A stretch of 64,000 nucleotides of DNA from Neurospora intermedia (Eukaryota; Ascomycota; Sordariomycetes; Sordariales; Sordariaceae): NCBI GenBank assembly GCA_037102815.1, contig BTPP01000004.1:4526001-4590000 (forward strand), written 5' to 3'. The position numbers and the translations under genes are program-made. Below, piece by piece: positions 24,066 to 36,168 of the stretch. Numbering within the stretch: position 1 is the stretch's first letter; each line of letters starts with the position of its first letter. The notes beneath the pieces are model-generated. The model saw nothing but the letters and a program-made list of their open reading frames with translations. It did not search any database and was not told the origin of the DNA.

Positions 24066-26799
24066 ATGCCGTGTGCTTTCGCAATAACCCTCCTGACCGT
24101 GTTGGTGGTCTTGTTGGTGGTACAGAGATGGTTGGAGAGGAAGAGGTTACTTGGTGGCAGCCGGCCGTTGCCCGGGCCTACTAGTGAGTTGATGACTTTT
24201 CTTTCCCTCTTAGCAAAAGAAAAATGTCTACTATGACGGGAGTTTTCCATAATTTCCTGTTCACTTCCAAGATGCCTAGAATAAGGACTTTGCTGACTGG
24301 AAAAACCTCCATCTCAGACCTCCCCTTCATAGGTCGTGTTCACGATATACCAGAAAAGGGGTCATGGTTGAAGTTTTATGAATGGAGCAAAGTCTACGGC
24401 CCCATCTATCAGACCAAGATGTTCGGCACCACCCACGTCTGGATCTCCTCAGAGAAGATTGCTCACGACCTCCTGTCCCGACGAGCAAACATCTACTCTG
24501 ACCGGCCACAGATTCCCAACTTGCCTAACAACCGAACAAGCGGTGATTACCTGGCTCTTCTTGGGCGAAATGGTAAGCCCTTTCTCCCACCTTACCTCAC
24601 CCACCACGAGGCCCTGTAAGTACCTAGGTACTGACAAGTTGAACCAGACACCTGGAGACGCCAACGCAAACTCTGCAACCACCTAATGCACACCTCTGCC
24701 CTCGCCTCCCTTCACGACTACCCCACGCTCGAGCGCAACCGCTTCTTGTACTTGCTCTCCCAATCCCCCGAAAACTACATCGAGTACATTGAGCAATTCA
24801 CCTCGCGCACCATCGCCCGTTTATCATGGGGCAGCGCCCACCCAGCCCAAATCCTCCGACACACCACCTTTGGGCTTCTCGAAACCATTTCCCCCTCTGG
24901 CGCCCTACCCAACGTGATCTCCTTCCTCCGCCATCTGCCTCTCGCCCTCTCGCCTTGGCAGAAAAAGGAAAAAGCTCGCCATGAGCTGGAAGATAAACAG
25001 TTTCGCTCCAACATTGGGTTCGTTAAACGGATGATGGACGTAGGTCGCGCTGAGCCTTCCTTTATTCGTACCTACTTGGAAGAACAACAGGGATCGATCA
25101 ATTCTACCTCTACCAACAAGAAATGCGACGAGCAAAAAGGCAAGGAAGCAGCAGCGGATGAGGCGATGCATGTGGTTGGACTGATGGCGATTGCGGGTGC
25201 TTTGACGATTGGAAGCCCGATTCAGAGCTATATTTTGGCCATGTGTCATTATCCGGAGTGGCAGGCTAGGTTGCAGGAGGAGATTGATACGGAGTTGGCG
25301 GGGCGGTGTCCGATGTGGGAGGATCGGGAGAAGTTGCCGCTTTTGAGGGCGGTGGTGAAGGAGGTTATTAGGTGGAGGCCGCCGGTGCCTACTGGTATGT
25401 TTTTTTTCCCTGTCTTTTTCTTGAGTTGATACTGGTGAAGGATTACTGGTGAAGAAGAAGGAGAGAGGGAAGATGCTGATGATCGTGATGTTGCCTACCT
25501 CTAGGGATTCCCCATGCGGTTGAAAAGGATGATGTCTATAATGGGTATTTCATACCCGCCGGAGCTACAATCCATGCTCTTGAGTGGTGAGTCTATCCAC
25601 CTTGTCCTTCCTCGTCTTCTCCATCAACTCCCCTCGCCCATACTAACCCCCACCACAGGGCCATAACCCGCGACGAACAAACCTATCCCCAAGCCGAAAC
25701 CTTCAACCCCTCCCGCTTCCTCCTCCCTTCCTACCCCACCTACCGCGAACCCTTGACCATCTACCCCAACCTCTCGGGCTTCTCCCAATTCGGCTTTGGC
25801 CGCCGCACCTGCCAAGGCGTGCCCATCGTCGAGCAAGATCTCTTTTTGACCATGGGCGGCATGGCCTGGGCGTTCACCATCAGCAAGAAACGCGATCCGG
25901 TGACGGGTGTCGAGATGCCGGTGCACTGGAACGATTACACGCCGCTGTTGATTGCCAAGCCGTGTCGGTTCCCGTTTGATGCGGTCCCGAGAGACGAGGA
26001 GAAACTCAAGAAAATGAGGGAGATGTATGAGGAGGCGGTGGAGGGGGAGGAGATGGAGAAGAGTGAAAGTAGAGAGGAGAGGGAGAGGACGGAGGGGTGG
26101 ATGGTGGAGGGCGGGGTGAGGCAGAAGGAAGAGGAGATTCCGTGGCAGAGTGGTGTTGGGTTGTTGGCGGAGGGGGCTGGAAATGCTTCGGGTGAGGATC
26201 GTCGAGGTCATGCTCAGCATCAAGCTCAACATCATGATGGAGCTCAGGGCACTCATCAAGGCACTGACCAAGAGGAACATGACGACGGCTCCGACTCCAA
26301 TAGCACCACTTCCAGCCGTCTGGACTCAACTGCCAGTGCCAGCGGCAGCGTCATCGGAACGCCAAGTGCAAGCTGGGGCTCCGAACCCTCTCTCAGTCTC
26401 AGGGGAAGTAGTGCCGAGAGCTCCGATTGCGATGAGCATGAACATGATGAGCTTCGAGTCGCTACTTGTACTACTTCCTACAAGGAAGATGGTAATGATG
26501 ATGAGGGCATGAGAATGAGGCGTATGGGAAGAATGAGAGGGAGGAGAGTGCGCATCAAGGCAATGTCGAATGCGAGCTCGACTACAGGTATTGAGGCGTT
26601 GATGACGCCAATGACTCCGACGACGCCGGAGAAGGAGGGGTTGCCTTTTAGGGAGATGGGGATTATGGGGATGGGGGTGGGTATGAAGCTGGGGATTACG
26701 ACGAGGCGGGTGGAGGTGGAGGATATGGAGGGTATGGAGCATATGGAGGGGGTGGCGGTGGATGATGAGATGGAGGTGCCGGGGGCTTGGAGGTGGTGA
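24066..26799 (+). CDS. Cytochrome P450 with long C-terminal tail
   Basis: Exons 24066-24183, 24318-24572, 24648-25394, 25505-25586 and 25659-26799 join to 780 residues. The N-terminal hydrophobic anchor is followed by a Pro hinge (RPLPGPTNLPFIG). P450 motifs follow in order: WRRQRK of helix C, a weak I-helix AGALT, KEVIRWRP (the ExxR glutamate/arginine), and the haem loop FGFGRRTCQG with Cys452. It is an ER-membrane monooxygenase of the fungal microsomal type; the substrate is unknown. The P450 fold ends near residue 512. About 268 further residues stay open: Glu-rich, then His/Gln/Asp/Ser-rich, then Met/Glu/Gly-rich. That is unusual; either a real disordered extension or read-through past a lost stop. 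No pathway partners adjoin it. Confidence 0.87.
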
Positions 26800-29005
26800 T
26801 TGTGGTGAGTGCTCCTTGTGCTGGTGAAGCAAAATAAAATTGGATAGCTTACTTGATAATTTCTTTTGTGTTTGTGGACATACCTGTGGTTTGGAAGTTC
26901 GTGGGATGTTGCATGTTGGATAACTTCTATCGTTAATTCGTTACATTCAGTCTACAGAGTGGGCTGAAGTACATAGCCCGCTTGGGAACTTATACTGGTA
27001 ACCAGAAGCCAAAACGCGGCGCCGGAAGGGAACATGGTGAAGCTATTCACAGATGGTGAAATGCTGGGGACAAACTTTGATCTTCAGGTGTCGTGGGAGG
27101 GAGCTTGCAGAGATATGGTCTTAACAGATTTCTTCTTTCTTTTCCCTCCAAGAGGATAAGGTAATAACAACTCCAGCGACTCCTCCCTGCAGCTGCAGAC
27201 ATATGTTACGTAGTTAACGCCCTGCGACGATCACAGCCCAATAAAGTGTTAGTATGGCACCAATTAGACCCGCATGATATTGGCCAGGATCCTGCGACTG
27301 GCCCCTTGGAGACTGTTAACCAATCACGGAATGCCCCGTCACGAACCCCTCCTCGTTTCTTTGCGAACTTGTCTTGTTTCTTCCAACGTCATCCCATCTC
27401 TTCTCCTCGTTCGGCCATTGGCTTCTTTCTCCTTCAACGGAGCCCAAAGAAAACCAAAACTTCCCTTTCAACCTTCGATGCACAGAACCGCAGCAGAAGA
27501 AGAATGGCGCGCGATTGGATACCAAAGTCTTGGGCATCATGCCATGATATGCTATGCCATGACTCTGCCCTGCCCTGCCCTGCCCTGCCCTGCCCTGCCC
27601 AGCTACATGTGTAGGTGCTTGGTAAGTAGGTAACCACTGGCCTCTCATTTTGGGCCTCGTCTCTCCCGTTTTCGAAACCGCTCAAAAATTGCACCGCCTA
27701 CCTTCCTTCCTTCATTCGGTGTTCCTATTCGGAAGGATACCGAGGTTGTACCCGAAGAGGCAGGCAGGCGGCAATGGAAACACCAAACACCCACCACCAC
27801 ACCAAACACACGCAAGAAACAAACCGAACTCTGGATGATCATCCATGCGGCGGTACCTACAGTAACCGAAATGGACGCGGGATTACTGTTGGACGGAAAC
27901 GAAACGTTGTCACAGCAGAGCAGGTTTGCTTTCTTGTGCCCCTGGAACTCCATTGTTTCCATTTGCGAGGATTGGACTCATTGGGCACGAAAGATGTACT
28001 CGTCTCCCAACGAACATCATCCTGTTTTCTTTACCCTGCCCCCCTCTTCCTTTCATGTGCTTTGACGTAACAAATGCGCGAGGCAACCATAACCAACTGA
28101 ACTCTGTTTATGATCTCGGGCTTCATCACTGCTTGGTCGATTATTCTGTTTGGGGAGAGGATGCTGGACGTTGATGTCAGCTGTGATGTGCACTTTTCAA
28201 TCTTGGCTTTGGGATAGGTATTGCTTTCGCAGACGTCAAGTGATGGTTTTTTTTGTTTCGTTTTTGGTTACTTCCAGTCCCGTTGGTGTTTAGCGTGATG
28301 TACTACCAGATATCCGGACATCAACTCCAAAACTGTACTACTGCTGAGCCTCATAATCGATGGGTGTCACATCCACTCTTCATGGCTTCATTTGACGAGT
28401 TGACGACGCGCATCCCGCAAACTCGGATCCAACAAGCCGTTACGAATCTTCTTCGGTCATCCACACATCGGGCCAAGGCGCTCAAGGTGGCTGTTCGGAC
28501 GAGATTCCGTCATGCCACCCGTCCAATGTGGCTTCTCCAAGTGGAAAAACCGCCTACCTATACCTACTCTTTCCCAGTCGGTTATTCGTCTGAGGTCAAC
28601 TGTAGGCGCTTTCCGCCAGTCATTCCTGCGTTTACCCTGACCTTATATTATGGCTGCTATTAGGTACTAACGTCAACGCACTGCGCCTTGTTTGACCCTC
28701 TCCTTCCACTCGGATTTCCTGCACTACATGATGGATGCCTTCAGCTCTGCTTTTAGCTTGGGATGATACCTCCCATGTCCATGTACGCTCCACCTATCCA
28801 CCGACTATCACGCATTCCTCTCGACCAGCTCGGCACTCGGGTCCCGTGTCTGCTCCATTCAGTTCTCCCAACACTTGAGCCTCAAGTCCGTTATAATCCT
28901 CACCGCGTGTTCTTTCTTTCCTTCCTTCTTTTGTTCTCCATACTCGACCCTGCGTTCGGTCAACTTACCCCAAACGCAACTCATCATCCAGGAACAAAGA
29001 CCATA
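26800..29005. other. Intergenic, 2.2 kb
   Basis: No gene recognised. Contains a TGCCC pentamer run (listed separately). The frame of the following oxidase is open upstream to 28763 with further ATGs and a hydrophobic stretch, discussed under that gene. Confidence 0.5.
27566..27600 (+). repeat. TGCCC x 7 microsatellite
   Basis: Seven perfect TGCCC units in a row. Confidence 0.9.
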
Positions 29006-30636
29006 ATGGGACAAGGTCACAGTGCACTCCAAACGTGCATCGATGGCATTGCCAACGGCCGCTCCGGCTTCGCAGCATATCCCAGCCAACCTCTTTACCA
29101 ACTGTCATGGGTCAAGCCGTACAATCTCGATATCAAGGTGCATCCCGAGGCCGTTGTGCGGCCCAAGGACCCCAACGACGTTGCCGAGGTGATCAAGTGC
29201 GCGACACAGAACGGGTATAAGGTGCAGGCCAAGTCAGGAGGACATTCGTTCGGGTGAGTTTGTTCAAACTCGGGTTAGCTATTGATCGTCGCTAACGAGG
29301 TTATAGGAACTACGGTATGTTACTCTGGGACACAGACTGGGGCTGATAATCGCTTAGATGCTGACTGGGATGGACGTAGGCCTAGGGGGAGGTCAAGATG
29401 GAGTGATTACCATCGACCTTGTGAACTTTCAGCACTTCTCCATGGACAACAAAACATGGCAAGCCACGATAGGTGCCGGCAGCCATCTGGGAGATGTCAC
29501 GGATAGGTTACATGATGCGGGTGGCCGGGCCATGGCTTATGGCGTATGTCCGGACGTGGGTATTGGTGGACACGCTACCATTGTAGGTTCTCAGCACCGA
29601 AGATCCATGATAGACCAGGTTACTGACATCTTCCCTAGGGTGGCCTTGGCCCAATGTCGCGCATGTGGGGAAGCGCCTTGGATCACATCGTCGAGGTGGA
29701 AGTGGTCACTGCTGATGGCAAGATTCAGCGCGCGAGCGAGACTCAAAACTCTGACCTGTTCTGGGTATGCCTGCCCCTTCGTTGATTCGCGACTCCGCCT
29801 CTAACAAAGAACAGGGACTTCGAGGCGCCGCCTCCAATCTCGGCGTCATCACCGAGTTCGTCGTCCGCACCCACCCTGAGCCCGCCAACGTTGTCCAGTA
29901 CAGCTACACCTTCATCTTCGGCAAATCCGCCGATGTCGCCTCGACCTACTCAGCCTGGCAAGACCTAATCTCCGATCCCAAACTCGACCGTCGCTTCGGC
30001 ACCGAATTCATCCTCAACCCAACCGGCGCCATCATCACCGGCACCTTCTACGGCACCGAAGCCGAGTACCGCGCCAGCGGTATTCCCGACCGCCTCCCCG
30101 GCAAGACGGACCTAGTAGGTAACAACGACTGGCTCACGGCTTTCGCCCACGACGCCGAAAACGAAGCGCTGTACCTATCCGGCCTCGCCACCCCGTTCTA
30201 CTCCAAGTCCCTCGCTTTCCGCCGCGACGAGCTGATCAACATCACCGGCATCGCCGACATTTTCAAATGGACCGATTCCCAAGACAAAGGCACCCCGCTT
30301 TGGTTCATTATCTTTGACGCTACCGGCGGTGCTGTCGCTGACGTGCCTATGAACGCCACGGCGTATTCGCACAGAGACAAGGTCATGTTCTACCAGAGCT
30401 ATGTGATTGGGTTGCCGCTTAGTAAGAAGTCAAAGGGGTTCCTGGAGAATTTCCATAGCCAGATCACCAAGTGGACGGGCGCGTTTGGGACGTATGCGGG
30501 GTATGTCGATCCGGAGCTGAAGGATGCGCCGGAGCAGTATTGGGGGAGTAATTATGAGGAGTTGAGGAGGGTGAAGAAGGTGTGGGATCCTAAGGAGGTG
30601 TTTTGGAATCCGCAGAGTGTTAGGCCTGCTGAGTGA
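29006..30636 (+). CDS. Bicovalent FAD oxidase (GOOX/BBE-like, AA7)
   Basis: Five exons, 29006-29253, 29307-29314, 29380-29582, 29639-29764 and 29815-30636, give 468 residues. The FAD-binding domain has both covalent flavin anchors of the glucooligosaccharide-oxidase/berberine-bridge type: His80 in SGGHSFG and Cys142 in VCPDVGIGGH. The substrate domain and the C-terminal BBE segment (YWGSNYEELRRVKKVWDP) follow. Such enzymes oxidise sugars or alkaloid-like alcohols with O2. I chose the ATG at 29006 (MGQGHS) because family members start this way; the frame is open to 28763 and would add 81 residues with a hydrophobic stretch. MGQGHS resembles an N-myristoylation start. Exon 2 is only 8 nt, yet it restores the family GNYGLGGG motif. 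Confidence 0.9.
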
Positions 30637-30720
30637 TGGCGCTAGGGAGTTGGTGATGGGTGGAGGGCTAAAAAGAGGGGGGTTTGAGGGGAGAAGGGGG
30701 CATATCTCAGGGCGAGATGG

Positions 30721-30792
30721 GGAGGAAGGCATAGAGAAGGAGGAAGGCATAGAGAAGGAGGAAGGCATAGAGAAGGAGGAAGGCATAGAGAA
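30721..30792 (+). repeat. 18-bp tandem repeat x 4
   Basis: Four perfect copies of GGAGGAAGGCATAGAGAA plus a partial fifth, in the 3' flank of the FAD oxidase gene. Confidence 0.9.
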
Positions 30793-32767
30793 GGAGGATA
30801 CTAACCGCAATGACTAATGACGATACGATATACCCAACAATGCTTTTTTTCTCCCTCAAGAATACCGAGTTTCGGAGAAGGATTCCATGCCCGCTGCTTA
30901 CCTCGGTTGCCCTTCACTTACCTAAGGTACCACTCACTACTCACTCTTATCACACTCACACCGAAAGCGATTCATGATATTCAATACGGTAATAGCGGAA
31001 GCAGAGTGTTGGTCTTTATTGCTTGCCTCTAGGTAGGTAGAGCCATAATTTCGACGAGAAATATACCAGCCAAGCAGCCCACGTCCCACCACACTGACAC
31101 CACCCCATTCCATCAATCCATGACCCCATCTGCCTTGCTTCCCAGGCATTCTATCCCTTCCTTCCATCCTCCATCCCAGCCCCCAGCCATCCGCTTACTA
31201 CCGTACCTCTAGGTGTCTAGGTAGGCCGTTCTACCTCTAGTCGTACCTAGAGTTAGTCCACATACTCCCACACCTCCATCTTAACCTCCGTGACCCTCAG
31301 CGTCGTGCCATCCTCCGTTATCTCCGTATCACGCTCAATAGTCCCCGTGACGGTATCGATAGTGGCGGTCGTAACGCTGGTGCGGACGGTGGTGGTAATG
31401 GTGGTAGTGGTGGTTGTGGTGGTGGTTCCCGTGGTAGTGCCGGCAGTGGGCGGGGTGGTGGTGGTTGCGGTCGAGGTTGTGGATGTTATTCTGGTGGTTT
31501 GGACAGGGGGGGAGGAGATGGCGATTGTTGGGAGGGGGGTCCGGGGGGGTTGTTGTGGGGGGGCCATGGTTCTGGTTTTGATGATGCTTGATCAACAAAA
31601 AAGAGAAGAGTCGCGAGGGGATCTGGGATCTGCGATCTGGGATCTGGAGAGGGGGTGTTAGTGAGGTCTGTGGTGGAGGTGAAGGTGAAGGTGAAGGGTT
31701 GAGAGGGGAAGGGGGAGGGCTGAGAGGGGAAGGGGAAGGGTTGATGGTTTGAGGGGTTGAGAAAGGGTAGAGGGGGTAGAGGGAGGTGACTGAAGTAGGG
31801 AAGCGGAGGGTGATAAGGTCGGGCTTGGTTCTAGGGATGAGAAAGACTTACTTCACAGCTAGGTGATGGACTGGTCAGACTTTGAAGCGGGCTGCTCTCG
31901 TTGTTGTGGTCCTGGAGTTGACCTTGTTGAGGCGGCACCGTGATAGTTGGCGAGGTCGCGGGGGGAGTTTTGAGTGAAGTTTTTCGTAGAAAAGACGCTG
32001 AGGAAGCAGGCGAGGAGAGCTTTTGGGTGTTCTTTGAGATCGCTCTCGAATGTTGAGAAGAAGAGGCGGGCTGTTGGGCCAAGTACGCGTGGTAGTGTGA
32101 TATGTGGTAGAAGTAGAAGAGTGTCGTCCTCGCTTGTCGTTTTGTTGTTGTGAGCGCTACGGTGAGGTTGTGGTCAATCACTTTATTATACCTACCCGAC
32201 GGACTAATATTTCGCACATTTATTGTGAAAACTGAGTGACGCTGACAGGCAGATTCGACCTGACACTCAACCTTGATAGACCTGCCGTCACCACGGTTAC
32301 GCATCAGTTCAGCGAATAGAACATCTATTCAGAGTGAATGATCACTGAAGATCAATGATATTCTGGTTATATCTACCTACGCTACACCAAGACGACGTTG
32401 TTGAATAATGATAACTTCGTTGCTATATGGTGCTGGGGTTAGGTTCCATATCACTCAATGATCACCATCGTGGCCGTCGAGTCCCGCCACCATCCAAATA
32501 CAGACCCGTGTTATTACGTCCTGCTGCCTGAGACACTTGATCGTTTGTCCCAGTCATCCCGATCAGTCGACCTTGATCCCTCACGTGTCCCTCGAAGACT
32601 GAACGACGGGGCAGTCGCCGCACTTCAGTAGCTCAGACGAATACATGTACGTACCGTCCGTTTCGACCTCGTTCCTTCCACTTCCCTCCCATATGGCTGG
32701 CAAAGGGATGACACACAAAGCCAGAGCCTCAGCCTACAGACACTGACAGGTACCGACAAGTAGTGTC
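30793..32767. other. Intergenic with low-complexity sequence
   Basis: No gene recognised with confidence. On the minus strand 31567-31253 encodes a 104-residue Thr/Pro-rich frame (runs of Thr) that may just reflect a GGT/GTG simple repeat. 31680-31800 is purine-rich (AAGGTG and GGGGAAGGG units). Two TACCTCTA octamers lie at 31204-31211 and 31232-31239. Confidence 0.4.
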
Positions 32768-32772
32768 ATCTA

Positions 32773-32920
32773 GACTTCGGCGGTCCGCCAGAACTGAAGA
32801 GGCTCCTGCTTTGACCCCGTAACAGCTGTTGCTGCAAATCCAGGTGGACTTCGGAGGTCTGCCAGACGTAAACAAGCTGTTGTTTTGAAACTTGACAGCT
32901 GTTGCTGAAAAGTTCGAGTG
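32773..32920 (+). repeat. 74-bp imperfect tandem duplication
   Basis: Two adjoining copies offset by 74 bp: GACTTCGG(C/A)GGTC at 32773 and 32847, and ACAGCTGTTGCTG at 32822 and 32896. The middle of the unit has diverged. It sits 50-200 bp upstream of the TATA-like element at 32968. Confidence 0.7.
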
Positions 32921-33255
32921 GACCCCTTCCTCTTCCCATCCCGTTTCCCCCTCCTTCCTCGAGTCGTCTATAAAAGACGGTCCTCCCCTCCTTCCTCCTG
33001 GAAATATTTTCTTCTCCTCTTCTTTTTCTTTCTTCCTCATCGATCGCCTTCGGGCGCATCAGTTCCATTCCCAACAACTTCAAGCAAGTCGGTTACGACA
33101 TACGACACACTGCACAACACATAGTTCAAAGTCAACATAGTTCCACTCCACTTATTTCAATAACTAGGTTCCTCCAAGACCCAGGTAAATTATTCCTCGC
33201 TTCATCTTTTGTGCCCGATATCTGAGTTGATGCTGATCTTTCTTGTTGTGAGCAG

Positions 33256-33840
33256 AACCCTTCAATACCACTTCTGGTCTTGGGGGAGCCTAGGCTGCCG
33301 TTGCTCGCCGTTGCTACCCTGAGCAACCAGAACCAGTGTCGCGTTCACCAACTCCAGCTCCAGCTCCAATCCAGCTCCCAAGCCGGCGGCCAGGGCGGCT
33401 ACCAGCAGTCTTCCTACGGTCAGCGTAGCTACGGCCAACGCCCGGTAAGTCACTCACCCACTCACTCACTCCCAGGTCACTCCGAAGCACATGATCTGAT
33501 GCCAGGCATGCCTGATAGAAGTCATATGGATGGCTGCTAACTGGCACTTCCGTCATCACTCAACAGGTCCCTCCACTCATGAGGCAAGAACAAAAAGGCG
33601 GAGAAGCTCCGCAAGCAGCTAGAAAAGGTCGAGTCCAGCATCAAGCGGAATCGCGAACAGCAGGACTTGGTCTTTTCTAGTCTGCTTGCGGAGCTTCCAG
33701 CAAGTTCGACAACCATCGTTACAAATCACACAGTTCACACCACAACGTTCAACAAGACAAAATTCCAAGACCAGGGCACGATGTCATTGCCATCGCGCAG
33801 ACTGAGGCCGGTGAGTGAAATCTGATTCCCATGAGCCCGT
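33256..33840 (+). pseudogene. Possible spliced gene or relic
   Basis: A TATAAAA lies near 32968. Downstream are two well-formed introns: donor at 33185 with CAGCAG-type acceptor at 33254-33255, and GTAAGT donor at 33445 with CAACAG acceptor at 33561-33566. Exon 33256-33444 encodes a Gly/Gln/Tyr-rich stretch (GGQGGYQQSSYGQ). The next exon in phase stops at 33680. In another frame the same stretch encodes a charged coiled-coil (KKAEKLRKQLEKVE) that ends at a further GTGAGT, but that frame has a TGA at 33580. No ATG precedes the Gly-rich exon. I cannot decide between a decayed gene and an unresolved splice form. No family recognised. Confidence 0.3.
33604..33696 (+). repeat. 24-bp inverted repeat (hairpin)
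   Basis: AAGCTCCGCAAGCAG-CTAGAAAAG at 33604-33627 pairs with its complement at 33672-33696. There is one extra base in the right arm and a 44-nt loop. Confidence 0.85.
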
Positions 33841-36168
33841 CCTGATGATGATGATGATCATGTCTGACACTGATGAACTCCACAGGAATTTACAGCTCTG
33901 CCTCATCCCACGGGGTGATGTCAGCGGTAGACCGATTCATCCCATGCAGCCTTTGCCCATCACCTCGTGGGATCAAGGATGGCCGTCCGTAAAGATTACA
34001 TACCTACATGGTTTCAATACAAGGTTTCAGGCTATGGTAGAGGTAGTGGGAAAACCTGTTTCCAGACATGCGGATGCGTTGTGGTTGTTGGACAATAATC
34101 ACAATCAATATTTTCTAGAGGTACCCCAAAAAGTTTTAATGCAGACAAGACGTTGACCGTCCTCGTCTTCACCGTGATTGCCAGTGATGTTGAACGGTAC
34201 ATGTAGCAGAAATCTCATGCCTTGTGGATGATGGATGACCAGTCAACGGTTGGAGTAGACGATAATGGCCAGAGGATTAGCAATGTAGGTAGAGGTATGG
34301 TCAATCAATGCCTGGCTAGTAGGTAAATCGTAGCTTCCAAATAGAGATCCACGGGCCACGCGCTCCAACCTACCACATGTTAATCTTGTAGAGGTAGTTG
34401 GGAATTGAATGACCATGCAAGGTGAAGTCTCTACCCTTGGTCTGGTTGCCTGCACTCTCCGTGAACTGCATGTGGCGGCCCGTCTTGTGAGTAAGTTCTG
34501 ATCGTACTCGTGCTACAGATCCCTTGCCGTGGAAGAGAATGAGCATTGGGTCTGGCTTCGGGATATAAACTGTTGAAAGCGGTTTTTATGAGTTGAGGAG
34601 ACAAATCACAAAGAGAGAGGATGGATGCCGTCCTTCTCGATGATCATTCATCGCGGTGGAAGATGTTGTTGTCGACATGGATGCTTCTGTGAGTGAGTGG
34701 CATGGGTGAATGTTGAGGATGGTGATGAAGGAGCCCGATGAAGCCTGCCATCGATGTCAACTAGGGCAGCAAGCGGCGGAGGTGCGACTCAAGATAGTGC
34801 CCCAGGCTGAATGAATACTCAATGATATACAACAGAGAAATTGACAATATATTCTCCTGGGTTCAGTGTGTGATGTCTCGCTCTCATCACGTTGACGTTT
34901 TAGTGCTCATGTAACAGTTCAACGATTAACTGCCAGAGATACGTCACTAACAGACTGATAGCTTACCGTGGTTCTCCGCGATAGTGCAATAACAGAGGGC
35001 TGACTTGGTAGGTATGCATGCACCTGAATGTCGACCTACCACTCACTCCTCGAACAAGTGATCGATACCTCCACAAGTCATTCAACAGGCAAACATAAGT
35101 GATATGTGGGACACGTAGGGCTGATATTCAAGAGCTAGTATTGGAAGGTGTCAGTCATCGTCCCTTTTCTTTGGTCCTTGAGGGTTGCAAAACACAACCG
35201 TCAGCGGACGGCACGGGCTGATGGGCTGACCGCTGCGGTCAAGTCCGGATGCGGGTGATGATTGGTTAGAATACTACCTTAACCTACTCGTAACCGTTGA
35301 TCAACGGTTGCTATGATTACTTATGTCGGTCCAACAAGTACCTACCTGTCAATGTTCAGTAAATGTCGAGCTTACCAGGACATCGAGTACTCCTCGTTGT
35401 GCACCTATCTGGCATAGACATCCCACATTTGTTCGGCAGGACGACCAGGTAGTGCCAAAAGCGCATTTGTAACAGAACGGCATTGAACTGGCTGAATAAA
35501 ACATTATCCTCTCGAGATCGCCTTTTCAGGGGAAGGAGCACAAATGTAGGTAGTCTTCCCAAACGGGAACAGATATCAGCTTACATGTAAGCCCGTCGGA
35601 AAGTCACCTACCACAGTACCACCCCACGACGACATGACCCTGGATCTCACACAGGACAGATGCCTGTCCAATCAGCATCTGACTTCACTCTCCAGATCAA
35701 TCAAAATCCAGGGACTTTCCGACTCGAGAAAAGGGCTCAGCGCCTCAGCCTTCCAGGACGTGGAGGTATGCGTAACATGCGAGTATAACATGGCGGCGGC
35801 GGGAACCGATCAAGTACGCGGGACTGGTGTCACGGATGACTCCCGCTGTTGCAACCCATGGTTAACCCATGAAAACAACCACGGAGCTCCGAAGGGGGTA
35901 ACAAGAGTCGAGCTGAAGATGCAGTAAGAATGAGCGGCTGCGTGTTGTATCTCGGATGGGACAGCATGTGAATGCATGAAGCGATGGAGGAAGGGGTATA
36001 AGACTGCGGGGGCTCTTGGGTCCGAGTCCAGGTGGGAGTTCTGGTCTCTTCAACAAGTCCCTCGCTTCAAGAAGTGAGCACGACGACTGCCATTGACAGA
36101 CTTCGAACCCCACCACCACCATAACCACCCAACATCCAGAAAGGTGTAAACCACCACACCTCCTCAAC
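33841..36168. other. Intergenic, 2.3 kb
   Basis: No gene recognised. Four TAGAGGTA octamers cluster between 34038 and 34397. TATAAG at 35997-36002 may be the TATA element of the following gene. Confidence 0.5.

Noticed and set aside
30430-30810. Minus-strand frame with repeated FSMPSS
   Set aside because: Produced by the 18-bp tandem repeat and the antisense of the FAD oxidase end.
31253-31567. 104-codon Thr-rich minus-strand frame
   Set aside because: Dominated by a GGT/GTG simple repeat; no signal peptide or anchor to support a mucin-like wall protein.
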